Source: Impatiens glandulifera (Eukaryota > Streptophyta > Magnoliopsida > Ericales > Balsaminaceae). Taken from it: DNA of 64,000 nucleotides. This document shows positions 34,475-45,761 of this stretch, piece by piece. The notes beneath the pieces were generated by a model. That model saw only the letters and a program-made list of their open reading frames with translations, did no database searches and had not been told where the DNA came from. Location: contig NC_061863.1 in the NCBI RefSeq assembly GCF_907164915.1, positions 34,934,382 through 34,998,381 on the forward strand, written 5' to 3'. The position numbers were made by a program, and so were the translations under genes. Every line of letters starts with the position of its first letter. Position 1 is the first letter of the stretch.

Positions 34475-35725
34475 TGTTAGATAAATTAGACCGGTTAAAT
34501 AAGAACTTAACAAAAACAAGCTCCCTGTGCAGGAACGGTTAAGAAATAGGATCGGTCAAAAATCTGACCGGTCAAGAATCCAACCGATCAAGAAGACAAG
34601 ACCGGTTAGAAGATGAAGCAGAGGGTGTATCCAAAACCGGAAAGCTATCCGGTCAACCTGAAGCTATGAACAACCGGTAGACATCCTAAAATGAAATGCA
34701 CTTAACCAGAAAACCGATGAAGAGACTACTTAGAGAAAGAAGTCAAGAATATCAAACTAAGTACAACTTACAAATCGGTGCAAACAGATACTTTGAGTAT
34801 CTGCGGAAGATGATACCAAAAGAACAGACTATAACATTACCATATTCGTACAAGTCCGGTGATACTTTGCAAGCTGCAGAAGATCGCCTAAAGAGATCTT
34901 TCCACTCTGGGATAAGTCAGAGGCGCAACCTTCCAGGTGTAGGCAATTGTCTAACCGACAGTTGCTATATTAAGTAAAAGACAAACCTAGCCGGTTTGAC
35001 CTATGCCTTGGAAGCTTAAACCGCCAGTACTGCAACACTAAACCTCTGCTCAACAATTCAGATTCAAGGAAAAGAAATGTGATCTTTGGCACATTTCACC
35101 TACAAAAGAAGGAGCTGAAGAGGAGTAAATGCAGTTACCAGTTCCACCAGCTACAAGTTCTAAGAGTTATTAATTACAAGTTTATCTCTCTACAAGAATC
35201 AAAGTATAAGTGTGCATTTGAAGTGAGATTACAATTTCGGTGAGAATTGTATGAGTGTTTATCGAGCAGCAAATAAGTCTCCGAACATCCTTCTAACCGA
35301 TGAATATCCTTCTCGAGGTTTCGAGAAGAAGGGGTGACGTAGGAGTTTTATCTCCGAACATCCATAAAAACCTGTCTTGTTCTTTACTTTCTGCCGACTC
35401 TACGTTCTAACCGATTTATACTAATCGACTCATACCGCCCTAACCGATTAAACATCACTTTAACCGATTCACTGCACCTCAAACCGACCTACTAAACTCC
35501 AAACCGACTTTATCCAAATCTATCTTTATTCATCCTGTGTGTGTGTTGCTTCAACCTGAAACAAACCACTTCCGCACTTTAACTCGGTTCATGGGTTTGT
35601 GACAGTTTGTGTAATATTGAAACACGGTGTTAATCTCTAACCAGATTAAACACCAACCGTTAAGTGTTGTCAGAAGAGTCAACCGGCCAGACCCCGATTC
35701 CCCATCCGCGATCTAGATCCTAACA
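34475..35725 (+). mobile_element. 3' LTR of cassette 3 element, 1251 bp
   Basis: Starts TGTTAGATAAATTAGACCGG directly after the polypurine tract and ends GATCTAGATCCTAACA, the same ends as the LTRs at 26003 and 44111 in the opposite orientation. It is diverged from them throughout. The following base begins the RT sequence of another copia element. Confidence 0.85.
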
Positions 35726-36849
35726 GTGTCATACCAAGCTCTAGGAGCTTGTTTTAGACCATATAATGCTTTCTTAAGCCTATAAACATGATTTGGCAAA
35801 ACATGATCTACAAAATCAGGGGGTTGCTCAACATATACTTCTTCACTTAATTTTCCATTTAAGAATGCACTTTTCACATCCATTTGAAAGACTTTAAAAT
35901 TCTTAAATGATGCATATGCTAGGAAGATTCTAATTGCCTCTAGTCTTGCAACTGGTGCAAAAGACTCATCAAAATCAATACTTTCCTCTTGTCTGTTTCT
36001 TGAGCAACTAAACGAGCTTTGTTTCTAATGACTAATCCATCTTCACTAAGATTGTTTCTAAAGACCCATCTTGTTCCTATAACCGACTTGTCAGTTGGTC
36101 TAGGAGTGAGATACCACACTTTATTTCTAGTAAATTGGTTTAACTCCTCTTGCATAGCATTGATCCAATCTGGATCAACTATAGCTTCACCAATTTTCTT
36201 AGGTTCAATTTGAGAAATAAATACAAAATTGGCCATTTCATCCATCAGTTGACGTCTTGTCCTTCGAGGAGAAAAAAGATTTCCGATTATCAGTTCTGGT
36301 GGATGATTTCTATTCCATCTGAAGTTGGATCCAAGGGGATTGGTCATCTGAACCGGTGACACCACGACATCCAAACTCTCAACTTCATGTTGAACAGGAG
36401 TTTGCACGTCTAGTTGGACTACAACCGGATCAGCCACGGGATCAGATAAAGCCATTCGCTTGTCCAAGGTTTCTTCTTCACTTACAGACTCAAGACTATC
36501 CTCTTGTAGTCTGTCAGCAAGATCAATGGGTTCATTAGATTTGATCTCAACAGACTCATCAAACACTACATGGAGGTATTCTTCAACAGTCTGCGTTCTT
36601 TTGTTGTATGCTCTGTAAGCCTTGCTTACTGATGAGTATCCCAACATCAATCCCTCATTTGTTTTAGCATCAAAAGCAGTCAAATATACCTTTCCATTGT
36701 TATGGATAAAACATTTACACCCAAATATCTTGAAATAAGAAACTGTGGGAATTCTCCCATAATACAGCTCATAGGGAGTTTTATCAAAACGTTTGTTAAT
36801 TATTGACCGATTTTGAGTATAGCAAGAAGTACTAATGGCTTCCGCCCAG

Positions 36850-39116
36850 TAGGGGTGAGCATAATATGGGTTTACCCAAACCCAACCCTAACCCAAACCC
36901 AAAATATTAATTTAGGTTGGTTAATATGGGTTGGGTTGAGTATGGATTGGGTTGAGTATGGGTTGAGTTTAATTTGCGTTGGGTTAGGGTTACCCAAATT
37001 ATATAAATTTAGTTTAATTCTCTATTATTAATTCAATATAAACTAATCATCTTCCAACTTTAAGTCGAACACGTTTTTGACATGTTTAACATATTTTTCA
37101 CACGTTTAACACGTTTTCTACGCATATAACACGTTTATAATTTTTTTTAACATGTTTCACTTATTAAATGTTTTTCACACGTTTAACACGTTTAAAACGT
37201 TTTCACATTTTGACACGTTTTTACATTTTTGACACGTTTATCACGTTTTTGACATGTTTAACACATTTTCACACTAATAACACGTTTTCACGTTTTTGTT
37301 ACGTTGAACACGTTTTTGACATGTTTAATACGTTTAACGCGGTTTTGACAAGTTTAACACGTTTTTTACGTTTTTGGAACGTTTAACACGTTTTAAACAT
37401 ATTTAACACGTTAACACGTTGTTGATAGGTTTAACACAATTTTCATGTTTTTGGCACGTTTATCACGTTTTAAACATATTTAACACGTTTTTGATAAGTT
37501 TAACATGATTTTCACGTTTTTTGGCACGTTTAACACATTTTTGACATTTTAACACGTTTTTATATATGTAACATGTTTTTCACACGTTTAACACGTTTTT
37601 AATATTTTTAACACGTTTTCACACTTAAAAACATGTTTTTCACACGTTTAACACATTTTTACGTTTTTGGCACGTTTAACACATTTTTGACATTTTAACA
37701 CGTTTTACACATTTAACATATTTTTGACATGTTTAACATATTTTTTTGCACGTTAACACGTTTTGATAAGTTTTAACACGTTTTTGTCACGTTTAACACG
37801 TTTTTGGCATTTTTGACACGTTTAATACGTTTTCACACGTTTGATGTGAAAACGTGTCAAACGTGTGAAAAAGTATTAAACGTCAAAAATGTAAAAAACA
37901 TGTTAAACGTGTCAAAAACGTGTTAATCGTATCAAAATATGCTAAAACGTGAAAAACGTGTTAAACGTGCCAAAAACGTGGAAAACGTGTTAAACGTGCC
38001 AAAAAAGTTGAAAACGTGTTAAACGTGCCAAAAACGTGGAATATGTGTCAAAACGTGTTAAACGTGCCAAAAATGTGAAAAATGTATGAAAAACATGTTA
38101 AACATGTTACAAACGTGTTAAACGTGTTAATAATGTGAAAAACGTGAAAAACATGTTAAACATGTCAAAACGTGTTAAACGTGCCAAAAATGTGAAAATG
38201 TGTCAAAATGTGTCGTAATCATGAAAAATGTGTCAAACGTGTTAAAAACGTGTTAAACATGTCAAAACATGAAGATAGTGTCCAACGTGTCAAATGTGTT
38301 AAACGTGTTGAATGTGTGAAAACGTATTAAACGTGTCGAAAACGTATTAAACGTGTCGAAAACGTGAAAAACGTGTCAAAAACGTGTTAAACGTCTCAAA
38401 ACGTGCTAAACGTGTCAAAACGTGTTAAACGTATCAAAACGTGTTAAACGTGCCAAAAATGTGAAAAACGTGTCAATAATGTGAAAAACGTATTAAATGT
38501 GTCAAAAACATGAAAACGTGTCAAAAACGTGAAAACGTGTCAAAAACGTGGAAAACGTGTTAAACGTGTCAAAACGTGCCAAAAACGTGAAAAACGTGTG
38601 AAACGTGTCAAAAATGTGAAATATATGTTAAACGTGTTAAAACGTGTTAAACGTGTTAAAACGTGTTAAACGTGTCAAAAACGTGTCAAAATGTGTCAAA
38701 ATGTGTTAAACGTGTCGAAAACGTGAAAAAACGTGTCAAAAACGTGTCAAAAACGTGTCAAACATGTTAAACATTCCAAAAATATGAAAAATGTGTTCAA
38801 CGTGTCAAAAATGTGTTAAACGTGTCAAAACGTGTTAAACGTGTGAAAAACGTGTTAAACGTGTGAAAAACGTATTAAAAATGTCAAAAACGTGAAAAAC
38901 GTGTTAAACGAATAAAAATATGTTAAATGAGTCAAATACATGTTAAATAAAAAAATTAAAAAAAAATAATTTGGGTTACCCAACCCATACTCAACCCAAC
39001 CCATACCCAACCCATATTAGTAAATAATATGGGTTGAATTATGGGTTGGGTAAATTTAATTTGGGTTGAATATGGGTTAGGTAATACGGGTTGGGTTTAC
39101 CCGTTTGCTCACCCTA
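36850..39116. mobile_element. hAT-type fold-back element, 2267 bp
   Basis: Perfect 8 bp target duplication CCGCCCAG at 36842-36849 and 39117-39124. Ends TAGGGGTGAGCA on the left and, in reverse complement, TAGGGTGAGCA on the right. Next to the ends are GGGTTGGGTT-rich subterminal blocks in inverted orientation. The core (37060-38940) is a giant inverted array. No transposase or other gene. The insertion disrupts the integrase of element A cleanly: removing 36850-39124 restores the WAEAI reading frame. 8 bp duplication and TAGGG ends assign it to hAT. Confidence 0.92.
37060..38940. repeat. Inverted array of ~20 bp ACGTG-containing repeats
   Basis: From 37060 to about 37848 the repeat reads as variants of TTTAACACGTTTTTGACACG. 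From about 37850 to 38940 the complement predominates, as variants of AACGTGTTAAACGTGTCAAA. The turning point near 37845 (TTCACACGTTTGATGTGAAAACGTG) is itself palindromic. The right arm is longer (~1.1 kb against ~0.8 kb). Transcripts would form a long, imperfect hairpin. Confidence 0.92.
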
Positions 39117-41362
39117 CCGCCCAGAACCTCTGAGGTACATCTGATTCAGCAAGCATAGACCTCGCTACTTCCTTCAGAGTTCTCACTCTTCTCTCAGCAA
39201 TGCCGTTTTTCTGTGGAGTTCTGGCACTAGACAACTCGTGTCTAATTCCAGTCTCCTCGAGATAAGATGATAGGTATCTGTTAGTGAATTCAGTTCCCTA
39301 ATCACTTCTGATGCATGTGATATTTAAACATTTCTGATTCTGAATCCCTTTAAATATCCTAATCAAGTTTTCAGCAGTTTTATCTTTTGATGGTAAAAAT
39401 GCAACCCATGTAAAACGAGAAAAGTCATCGATAACAATTAAGGCAAATCTCATTCCTCCTATACTCTTTCCAGGAATTGGACCAAAAAGATCTAATGTAA
39501 AAGTTCTAGGATACGGCTGGATTGTGATTTCCCTTTGCTTTTGAATGATGATCTGCCCTGTTTGCCTAATTGGCAAGTAGTGCATATCTTGTCCTTTGAA
39601 AACTGAAGTTTGGGAAAACCAATAACTAAATTGTTTGAACAAATGTTGTTGATGGTTTTAAAATTCAAATGGTTCAAACGTTTATGCCATAACCATTTCT
39701 GGTCATTCTTGGCAATCATGCACATAGGATCAGAAGACTCTTTTTGCCAATAAATTCTATATGAGTTTCCTACTCTACTTCCAGTCGATAAAATGTTTCC
39801 ATCTTGATCTTTAACTAAACATGTATGAGTTTGAAAGTCTACTAACAAACCATTATCACATAATTGACTAATGATGATTAAATAATAGCATAGATTGTCA
39901 ACAAGCAGCACGTCATTAATAGTTAGGTTACCATGGATAATCTTACCCTTACCCATGGTCTTACCCTTTTTGTTGTCACCAAATGTGATCTTAGGTCCAG
40001 AGCAATCTGATATATCAGTGATAAGCCGTCTGTTTCCTGTCATATGCCTGGAACATCCGCTATCAAGATACCATACAGATTCCCCCAGTCCTTCGTTTAT
40101 TTGTACCTACATAAATAGATATTTACAATCTTTTGGTACCCACCTTTAATTGGGTCCTCGGTCAATCAGTCCCTTAGGAATCCATATTTGAGTTATTCTA
40201 ATGGATTTCCCATTTTGTGCCGTGATTAATGCGTATGTTTTTGACTTAGCAGACGAATTTCTGCTAGCCACTAATCCTTTAACTTTTGAAGAAGATTTTG
40301 TTTTAAAACTCCTTGACTTAGAGTCAGGTTTTAAATTACCATACTTATTAGCTTATACTTAAGCCAGCTGACAGTTGGTGGAACATAAACTATTTCATTT
40401 TTGAAAGCAACTTCTTCATGAATAGGATCAGATTCAGTGTTAGTCATACTTCTTTTGACAAAGTTTATAGGTTTAAACTTATCAGTTGGAGGATTTGACT
40501 TTTTGCAGGACAGATTAGGGTCATTGCTGTCATATCCCAATCCGGATCTAGATCGAGCAGGTTTTAACATACTGATCTGATATTTGACAGCATCTCCGAA
40601 TCTTGTCCATGCACTGACTATATAGTTTAATCTCTTGTTTTCAGATGAAAGAGTTTGAATCTGTTTTTTGAGCATCTCATTCTCAGATGAGATCTCTGTT
40701 AGGTTTTCATCAAAAACGTTTGGTTCAGATTCTTCGTTTGAAGAAAGGACAGTTGATTCATATTTAACTTTCATTTCATAAAAAGAGTCAGTTAACTTCT
40801 TGTACTATACAACCATTTCATTGAGTGCATTAATTAACTCCTCGTTTGTAAATTCTGGCGCAGAGATATCATTTACCTTAGATTGGTCATCTACCATCAG
40901 ACAAGTTACAACTTCGTTCTCTTTTTCAGTAGGAGACTCCTCTGTATCACTGTCAGCCAATCATGATTTGTTCTGACTGCATATGAACACTTTCTGGTTC
41001 TTTGCTTGAAACTTTGCACCGTAGATCTGATTGAGCTTATCCCATATCTCTTTTGCAGTGGAACAGGACTTGATCTCACAGAACATATTCATGTTGAGTG
41101 ACTGGTACAAAATATTCTTAGTAACATTATCCAGGTTGTTGGTCATCTTATCTTCAGTAGTCCACTCACTTATTGGCTTTGAAATCTTTATGGGGCCGTC
41201 GGTAATCACGCTCCACATATCATAGTTAATGGCAGCCAAGTGAGCTTGCATTCTTATCATCCAATATTCGTAGTTGTCCCTTGACAGAAGAGGAATTTCA
41301 TTAATGATAGACATGCTTTAGGTTCTTGATGCTTGAGAATAGAAACAGGGCTTTGATACCAA

Positions 41363-44103
41363 TTGATAGGATCGACTTTATCGATAGAGACGGGGTCTGG
41401 CTAAGGATGAAGGCTTATGAAAAACGGTTTGAAAGAAATCATGTTAGGGATTTAATTCGCTTTCTATTCTACGCAAACTTGTGTAAACACTTGAAACGGA
41501 TTCAAGGTGAAATTGTTTACTTGGGTTTGAAGCACAGCATAAAATATGAAAAGATGATAAATGAAGAACACAACAGTTTGTTTATGGATGTTCGGAGAAA
41601 TTCTCCTATGTCACCCCTTCTTCCAACCACCGAAAGGATTTACTATAATACGATTCGAATCAAATACAGTTTACACACACACTTAGCTCACTATTGAACA
41701 GAACACTTTCTGTTTAATTACAAGATGAAGAATATCACTCAGCTAAAGGTGTTTTAATTCTAACTCTCTCTTGATTCACACACAGTACAATCAGAAAGCA
41801 GCTTCACAGTATGAGTTCAGTAAGCAAGATGATTGAGTAGTTTCTCTCTCTGCAAAATCAGATTGCTTGTTCGTTCGTTAAGGCAGATTGTCCGTTGTCC
41901 TTGAGATTTGTTAAATATTGAGCAGGAGTGAACGGTCGAATCTTTAGAATGATACGTGACACTCTTCCATTGGAAAGCCTCCATTGTACACAGCAGGTTC
42001 TGAGCACAAGGATCGTGGCCGTACATCATTGGCAGTGCACCGAATATTCCATCAGGGATGTACCTGCAAAACAAGTAATGTGAGGAAAATTCTCTTACGT
42101 GGCATTTCTTGATTGGATGCATATAGCTGTTGTACTAATCTTCACTAGAAAGTGAAGCAGGAGTAAGATACAGTTATAGCACGTGGGTAGGTGAAATGCT
42201 AGATTCAATCGTACTGCTTAAACTGAGCATTAAACGTATTTCAGTTAGACGGATTGTGAAAATCAGTCTAATGAAATACAACACCTCCTTCTAATAGAAA
42301 ACGTCTATTAGACCACCTGGTCTAATAGAATTAGACTCACGTCTAATTATCCAATAACCATTAGATTGCACGTCTAACTCCACTGAGTTAGACTGCACAT
42401 CTAATTCCGGTTCCACCTCAGACTTGTCTGAAGGACTTAGACGCACATCTAACTTTCACTAATTAGACTACACGTCTAATTATTCAATAACCATTAGACT
42501 GCACGTTTAACTCCACTGAGTTAGACTGCACATCTAATTCCGGTTCTACCTCAAACTTGTCTGAAGGAGTTAGACGCACGTCTAACTTTCACTAATTAGA
42601 CTACACGTCTAATTATTCAATAACCATTAGACTGCACGTCTAACTCCACTGAGTTAGACTGCACGTCTAATTCCGGTTCTACCTCAGACTTGTCTGAAGG
42701 AGTTAGTCGCACGTCTAACTTTCACTAATTAGACTACACGTCTAATTATTCAATAACAATTAGACTGCACGTCTAACTCCACTGAGTTAGACTGCACATC
42801 TAATTCCGGTTCTACCTCAGACTTGTCTGAAGGAGTTAGACGCACGTCTAACTTTCACTAATTAGACTACACGTCTAATTATTCCATAACCATTAGACTG
42901 CACGTTTAACTCCACTGAGTTAGACTGCACGTCTAATTCCGGTTCTACCTCAAACTTGTTTGAAGGAGTTAGACGCACGTCTAACTTTCACTAATTAGAC
43001 TACACGTCTAATTATTCAATAACCATTAACTGCACGTCTAACTCCACTAAGTTAGACTGCACGTATAATTCCGGTTCTACCTCAGACTTGTCTGAAGGAG
43101 TTAGTCGCACGTCTAACTTTTACTAATTAGACTACACGTCTAATTATTCAATAACCATTAGACTGCACGTCTAACTCCACTGAGTTAGACTGCACATCTA
43201 ATTCCGGTTCTACCTCAGACTTTTCTGAAGGAGTTAGACGCACGTCTAACTTTCACTAATTAGACTACACGTCTAATTATTCCATAACCATTAGACTGCA
43301 CGTCTAACACCACTGAGTTAGACTGCACATCTAATTCCGGTTCTACCTCAGACTTGTCTGAAGGAGTTAGACACACGTCTAACTTTCACTAATTAGACTA
43401 CACATCTAATTATTTAATAACCATTAGATTGCACGTCTAACTCCACTGAGTTAGATTGCACGTCTAATTCCGATTCTACCTCAGACTTGTCTGAAGGAGT
43501 TAGACGCACGTCTAACTTTCACTAATTAGACTACACGTCTAATTATAAGTCTATTAGACTAAACGTCTAACTCCGGTGAGTTAGACTGCACGTCTAATTC
43601 CGAATACATTAGACTTACGTCTAATTCCGTGTATATACTCCACTGAGTTAGACTGCACGTCTAATTCCGCATAAATTAGACTACCCGTCTAATTGCAAAT
43701 ATATTAGAATTACGTCTAATTCTATACATTCATTAGACTACACGTCTAACTCCGATGAGTTAGACTATACGTCTATTTCTATGCATTAGACTTACGTCTA
43801 ATTTCGTGTATCTATTAGACCATCCGTCTAATTACACGTCTATTAGACTACACGTCTAACTCCGATGAGTTAGACTGTACGTCTAATTCTTTACATTTAT
43901 TAGACTACACGTCTAACTCCGATGACTTAGACTGTACGTCTAATTCTAGTAAATGCCAAAATCGGTCTAATGACCCTCATTAGATCCAAGTCTTATGAAA
44001 TATTGTTTCAATACACCTGTATTAAAACTTATAAGTCATTTCATCATCAAAATCTCAGTGGTTAAATTATTTCAACACTTAGTAAAAATAATTTGACCCA
44101 ACA
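41363..44103 (-). mobile_element. 5' LTR of copia element A, 2741 bp
   Basis: The minus strand starts TGTTGGGTCAAATTA and ends AGTCGATCCTATCA. It is followed by a near-standard primer site TGGTATCAAAGC two bases away (around 41349-41360). It is almost twice the length of the sister LTR at 58484-59979 because of the minisatellite at 42290-43960. Confidence 0.85.
42290..43960. repeat. 133 bp minisatellite of GTCTAA/TTAGAC dyads in LTR U3
   Basis: CCATAACCATTAGACTGCACGTC-type markers recur at ~42360, 42493, 42626, 42759, 42892, 43025, 43157, 43290 and 43423, a period of 132-133 bp for about nine copies. Each unit holds several short inverted elements such as TTAGACTGCACGTCTAA. From ~43550 to 43960 the same dyads continue in a less regular order. 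It lies in U3, upstream of the probable transcription start. Confidence 0.92.
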
Positions 44104-44110
44104 TTCATTG

Positions 44111-45450
44111 TGTTAGGATCTAGGTCGCCGCTGGTGGACCGGGGGTTGGACCGGTTAGCGGTTCTCACTCGTAGGGTGGTGATTAATCCGGTTAGAGATT
44201 AACACCGGGGTTTCAATACTACACAACCTGTCACAAACCCTTGAACTAGGTTCAAGCGCGGAAGAGGTTTGCTTTCAAGTTGAAGCGGTACACGTGTATG
44301 ATAGGCGGAATCGGTTTCGGATGATGGAGATTTGAAGAATGGTGGGTCGGTTTTGGCAATCTGGATGTTCGGTGTGATAAGTAGAGATTCGGTTTGGGGC
44401 GGTATGATTAGGTTAGTCGGTTATGTAATGAAGCCAACAGAAAGTAAATAACACGAAAGATTTTATGGATGTTCGGAGATAAAACTCCTACGTCACCCCT
44501 TCCTCTCGAAACCGCGAGAAGGATATTCACTAAGGAATACAAGTACAATTCGATCGAGACTTATTTCCTGCTCGATAACACTCTTACAATTCACACCGAA
44601 ATTGTAACACACACTTAGAATTTAGCACTTAGGCTTTCTTAGAATACCACACTGTTATCACTTGTAGTAAATGCTTTCAACGCTTCACTTGTCTCACTTA
44701 ATGTCTCGCTTAGTAACTTTCTGTGTCTACATTTACTTTTCTGCAACTGCCTCCTTTTATAGTTGAAATATGCCAACGGTCATATTTCAAAGCCTTGAAT
44801 CTGATTGGCTGATCAGAGATGCAGTGATTCAGTGTCTCAGACCTGCCGGTCGTCTCCTCAGACCTGACGGTCAATCTCAGACCTGGTATCCTGTTTCAGA
44901 CCTGCCGGTCTGTAAAGCAAACCTGCTGGGTTTGTCTTTTACTTAATGTAGGCACTGTCTGCTTGGACAGTTGTCTGTACTTTGAAGATTTCCTTTCTGG
45001 CTTATCCCGAAGTAGAAGGATCCGGTAGTACTGTTTTCTGCAGCCTACAGTCTTTCCTCAGACTTGCATGGATATGGAAGTATTCAGTCTGTTCCTTTGG
45101 TATCATTCTCAACAGATACCCAAAGTGTCTTCTTGTACTCGTCGGCCTCTTGACTTGGCCTGGGTTGGCCACTTGACTTGGCCGAATGTCTTTTGATAGT
45201 GAAGTAACCGGACTTCTTCCGGTTATGATTGCCTTGTGGATTGATCGGCTGTATGATGGTTCCGGTTTTGAGCTTTGGCCGATCCTTCCTCTGTGCGGTC
45301 ACGTACCGAATACTCTTGATTGGTTTGGTAGCTTGACCGGTTCGGTTTCTTCAGTTGGTTTTCTTTTGTTCATCCGGTCCGGTTCCTTGTTCCTGCGTAG
45401 GAAGTTTGTTTAAGTTAGGTTTATTTGAACCGGTATGAATTTATCTAACA
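44111..45450 (-). mobile_element. 3' LTR of copy 2, 1340 bp
   Basis: Ends TGTTAGATAAATTC...GATCCTAACA on the minus strand. TATA box at about 44752-44762 (minus CTATAAAAGGAGGC) with the CAGACCTGCCGGTC array just upstream in U3 (~44838-44935). Same length as the LTR at 56779 and apparently identical. Confidence 0.95.
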
Positions 45451-45654
45451 ATTTCTCCCTTTTTGATTATTTTATTTAAAATTATCAAAATTATGTAAGT
45501 TTGCAACCGTAGGCCGGTTGTTTTGTTTGGCCGGATTTTGACTTGGGAGAATTTTCGAAAAATTTTGGGAGAGAAGTTTTGGAAGAGTCTTTATCTTTTA
45601 TCTAACAATTTCTCCCTTTTTGATTATTTTATTTAAAATTATCAAAATTATGTA
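45440..45654 (-). repeat. Duplicated PPT/LTR-edge segment (2 copies)
   Basis: The 58 bp segment TTTATCTAACAATTTCTCCC...TTATGTA occurs at 45440-45497 and again at 45597-45654. It contains the last bases of the LTR edge and the polypurine tract (minus AAAAAGGGAGAAAT). Only the copy at 45440 borders the LTR. The inner copy is a decoy, parallel to the repeats at 34026-34474. Confidence 0.85.
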
Positions 45655-45761
45655 GAAATGCAAAATAAGGCTGGTATTCAAAAATAACTTTATATATTTA
45701 TAGATAACCGGAAAAGACTAAGCAAAAGTACTAAGGCAAGTGAGAAAAAGAAGGATAGCCC

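Larger units (their letters stand above)
29144..35725 (+). mobile_element. Diverged copia 3' half: A-B-C cassette plus 3' LTR
   Basis: Plus-strand order: truncated ORF A, ORF B, ORF C, three PPT-type repeats, 3' LTR (34475-35725). No gag, pol, primer site or 5' LTR precedes it. The element reaches its LTR end at 35725 exactly where the RT gene of another copia element starts (35726), so it inserted into that element. ORF products are recognisably homologous to but clearly diverged from the two young copies, so this is a separate, older lineage of the same family. Confidence 0.75.
35726..41314 (-). pseudogene. Decayed gag-pol of copia element A
   Basis: gag begins MSIINEIPLLSRDNYEYWM at 41314 and shows AKEIWDKLNQIYG. 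It then loses its middle, including the zinc knuckle, and continues at about 40960-40330. Protease [13 protein letters not shown] lies near 40040-40076, the HHCC region and integrase on 39300-39900. A TAG replaces the residue right after the second catalytic Asp (IRSD*GTEF, ~39298-39300). Integrase C-terminus and RT N-terminus are on 35940-36849, with a frameshift near 35990. The insertion 36850-39116 cuts the codons of the WAEAI motif. It cannot be active. Confidence 0.85.
35726..44103 (-). mobile_element. Second-family copia element A, broken and nested
   Basis: Minus strand: 5' LTR 41363-44103, primer site, decayed gag and pol, breaking off in the reverse transcriptase at 35726 (QAPRAWYDT region), where the cassette 3 LTR begins. 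Its integrase is split by a hAT-type fold-back element (36850-39116). RT C-terminus, RNase H and 3' LTR are not in the window. Its 5' LTR abuts gag sequence of another copy of the same family, now separated from it by the 14 kb element. Confidence 0.85.

Noticed and set aside
36880..36905. ACCCAACCCTAACCCAAACCC resembles plant telomere repeat
   Set aside because: It is part of the GGGTTGGGTT subterminal block of the fold-back element and is not a run of TTTAGGG units.
37060..38940. Possible CRISPR-like array
   Set aside because: Repeats are ~20 bp, abut each other without unique spacers and form two inverted arms inside a plant transposon.
42290..43960. Short open frames in the LTR minisatellite and LTR (e.g. 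41326-41697, 41817-42122)
   Set aside because: They lie inside a non-coding LTR, lack homology that I recognise and are not kept in the sister LTR.
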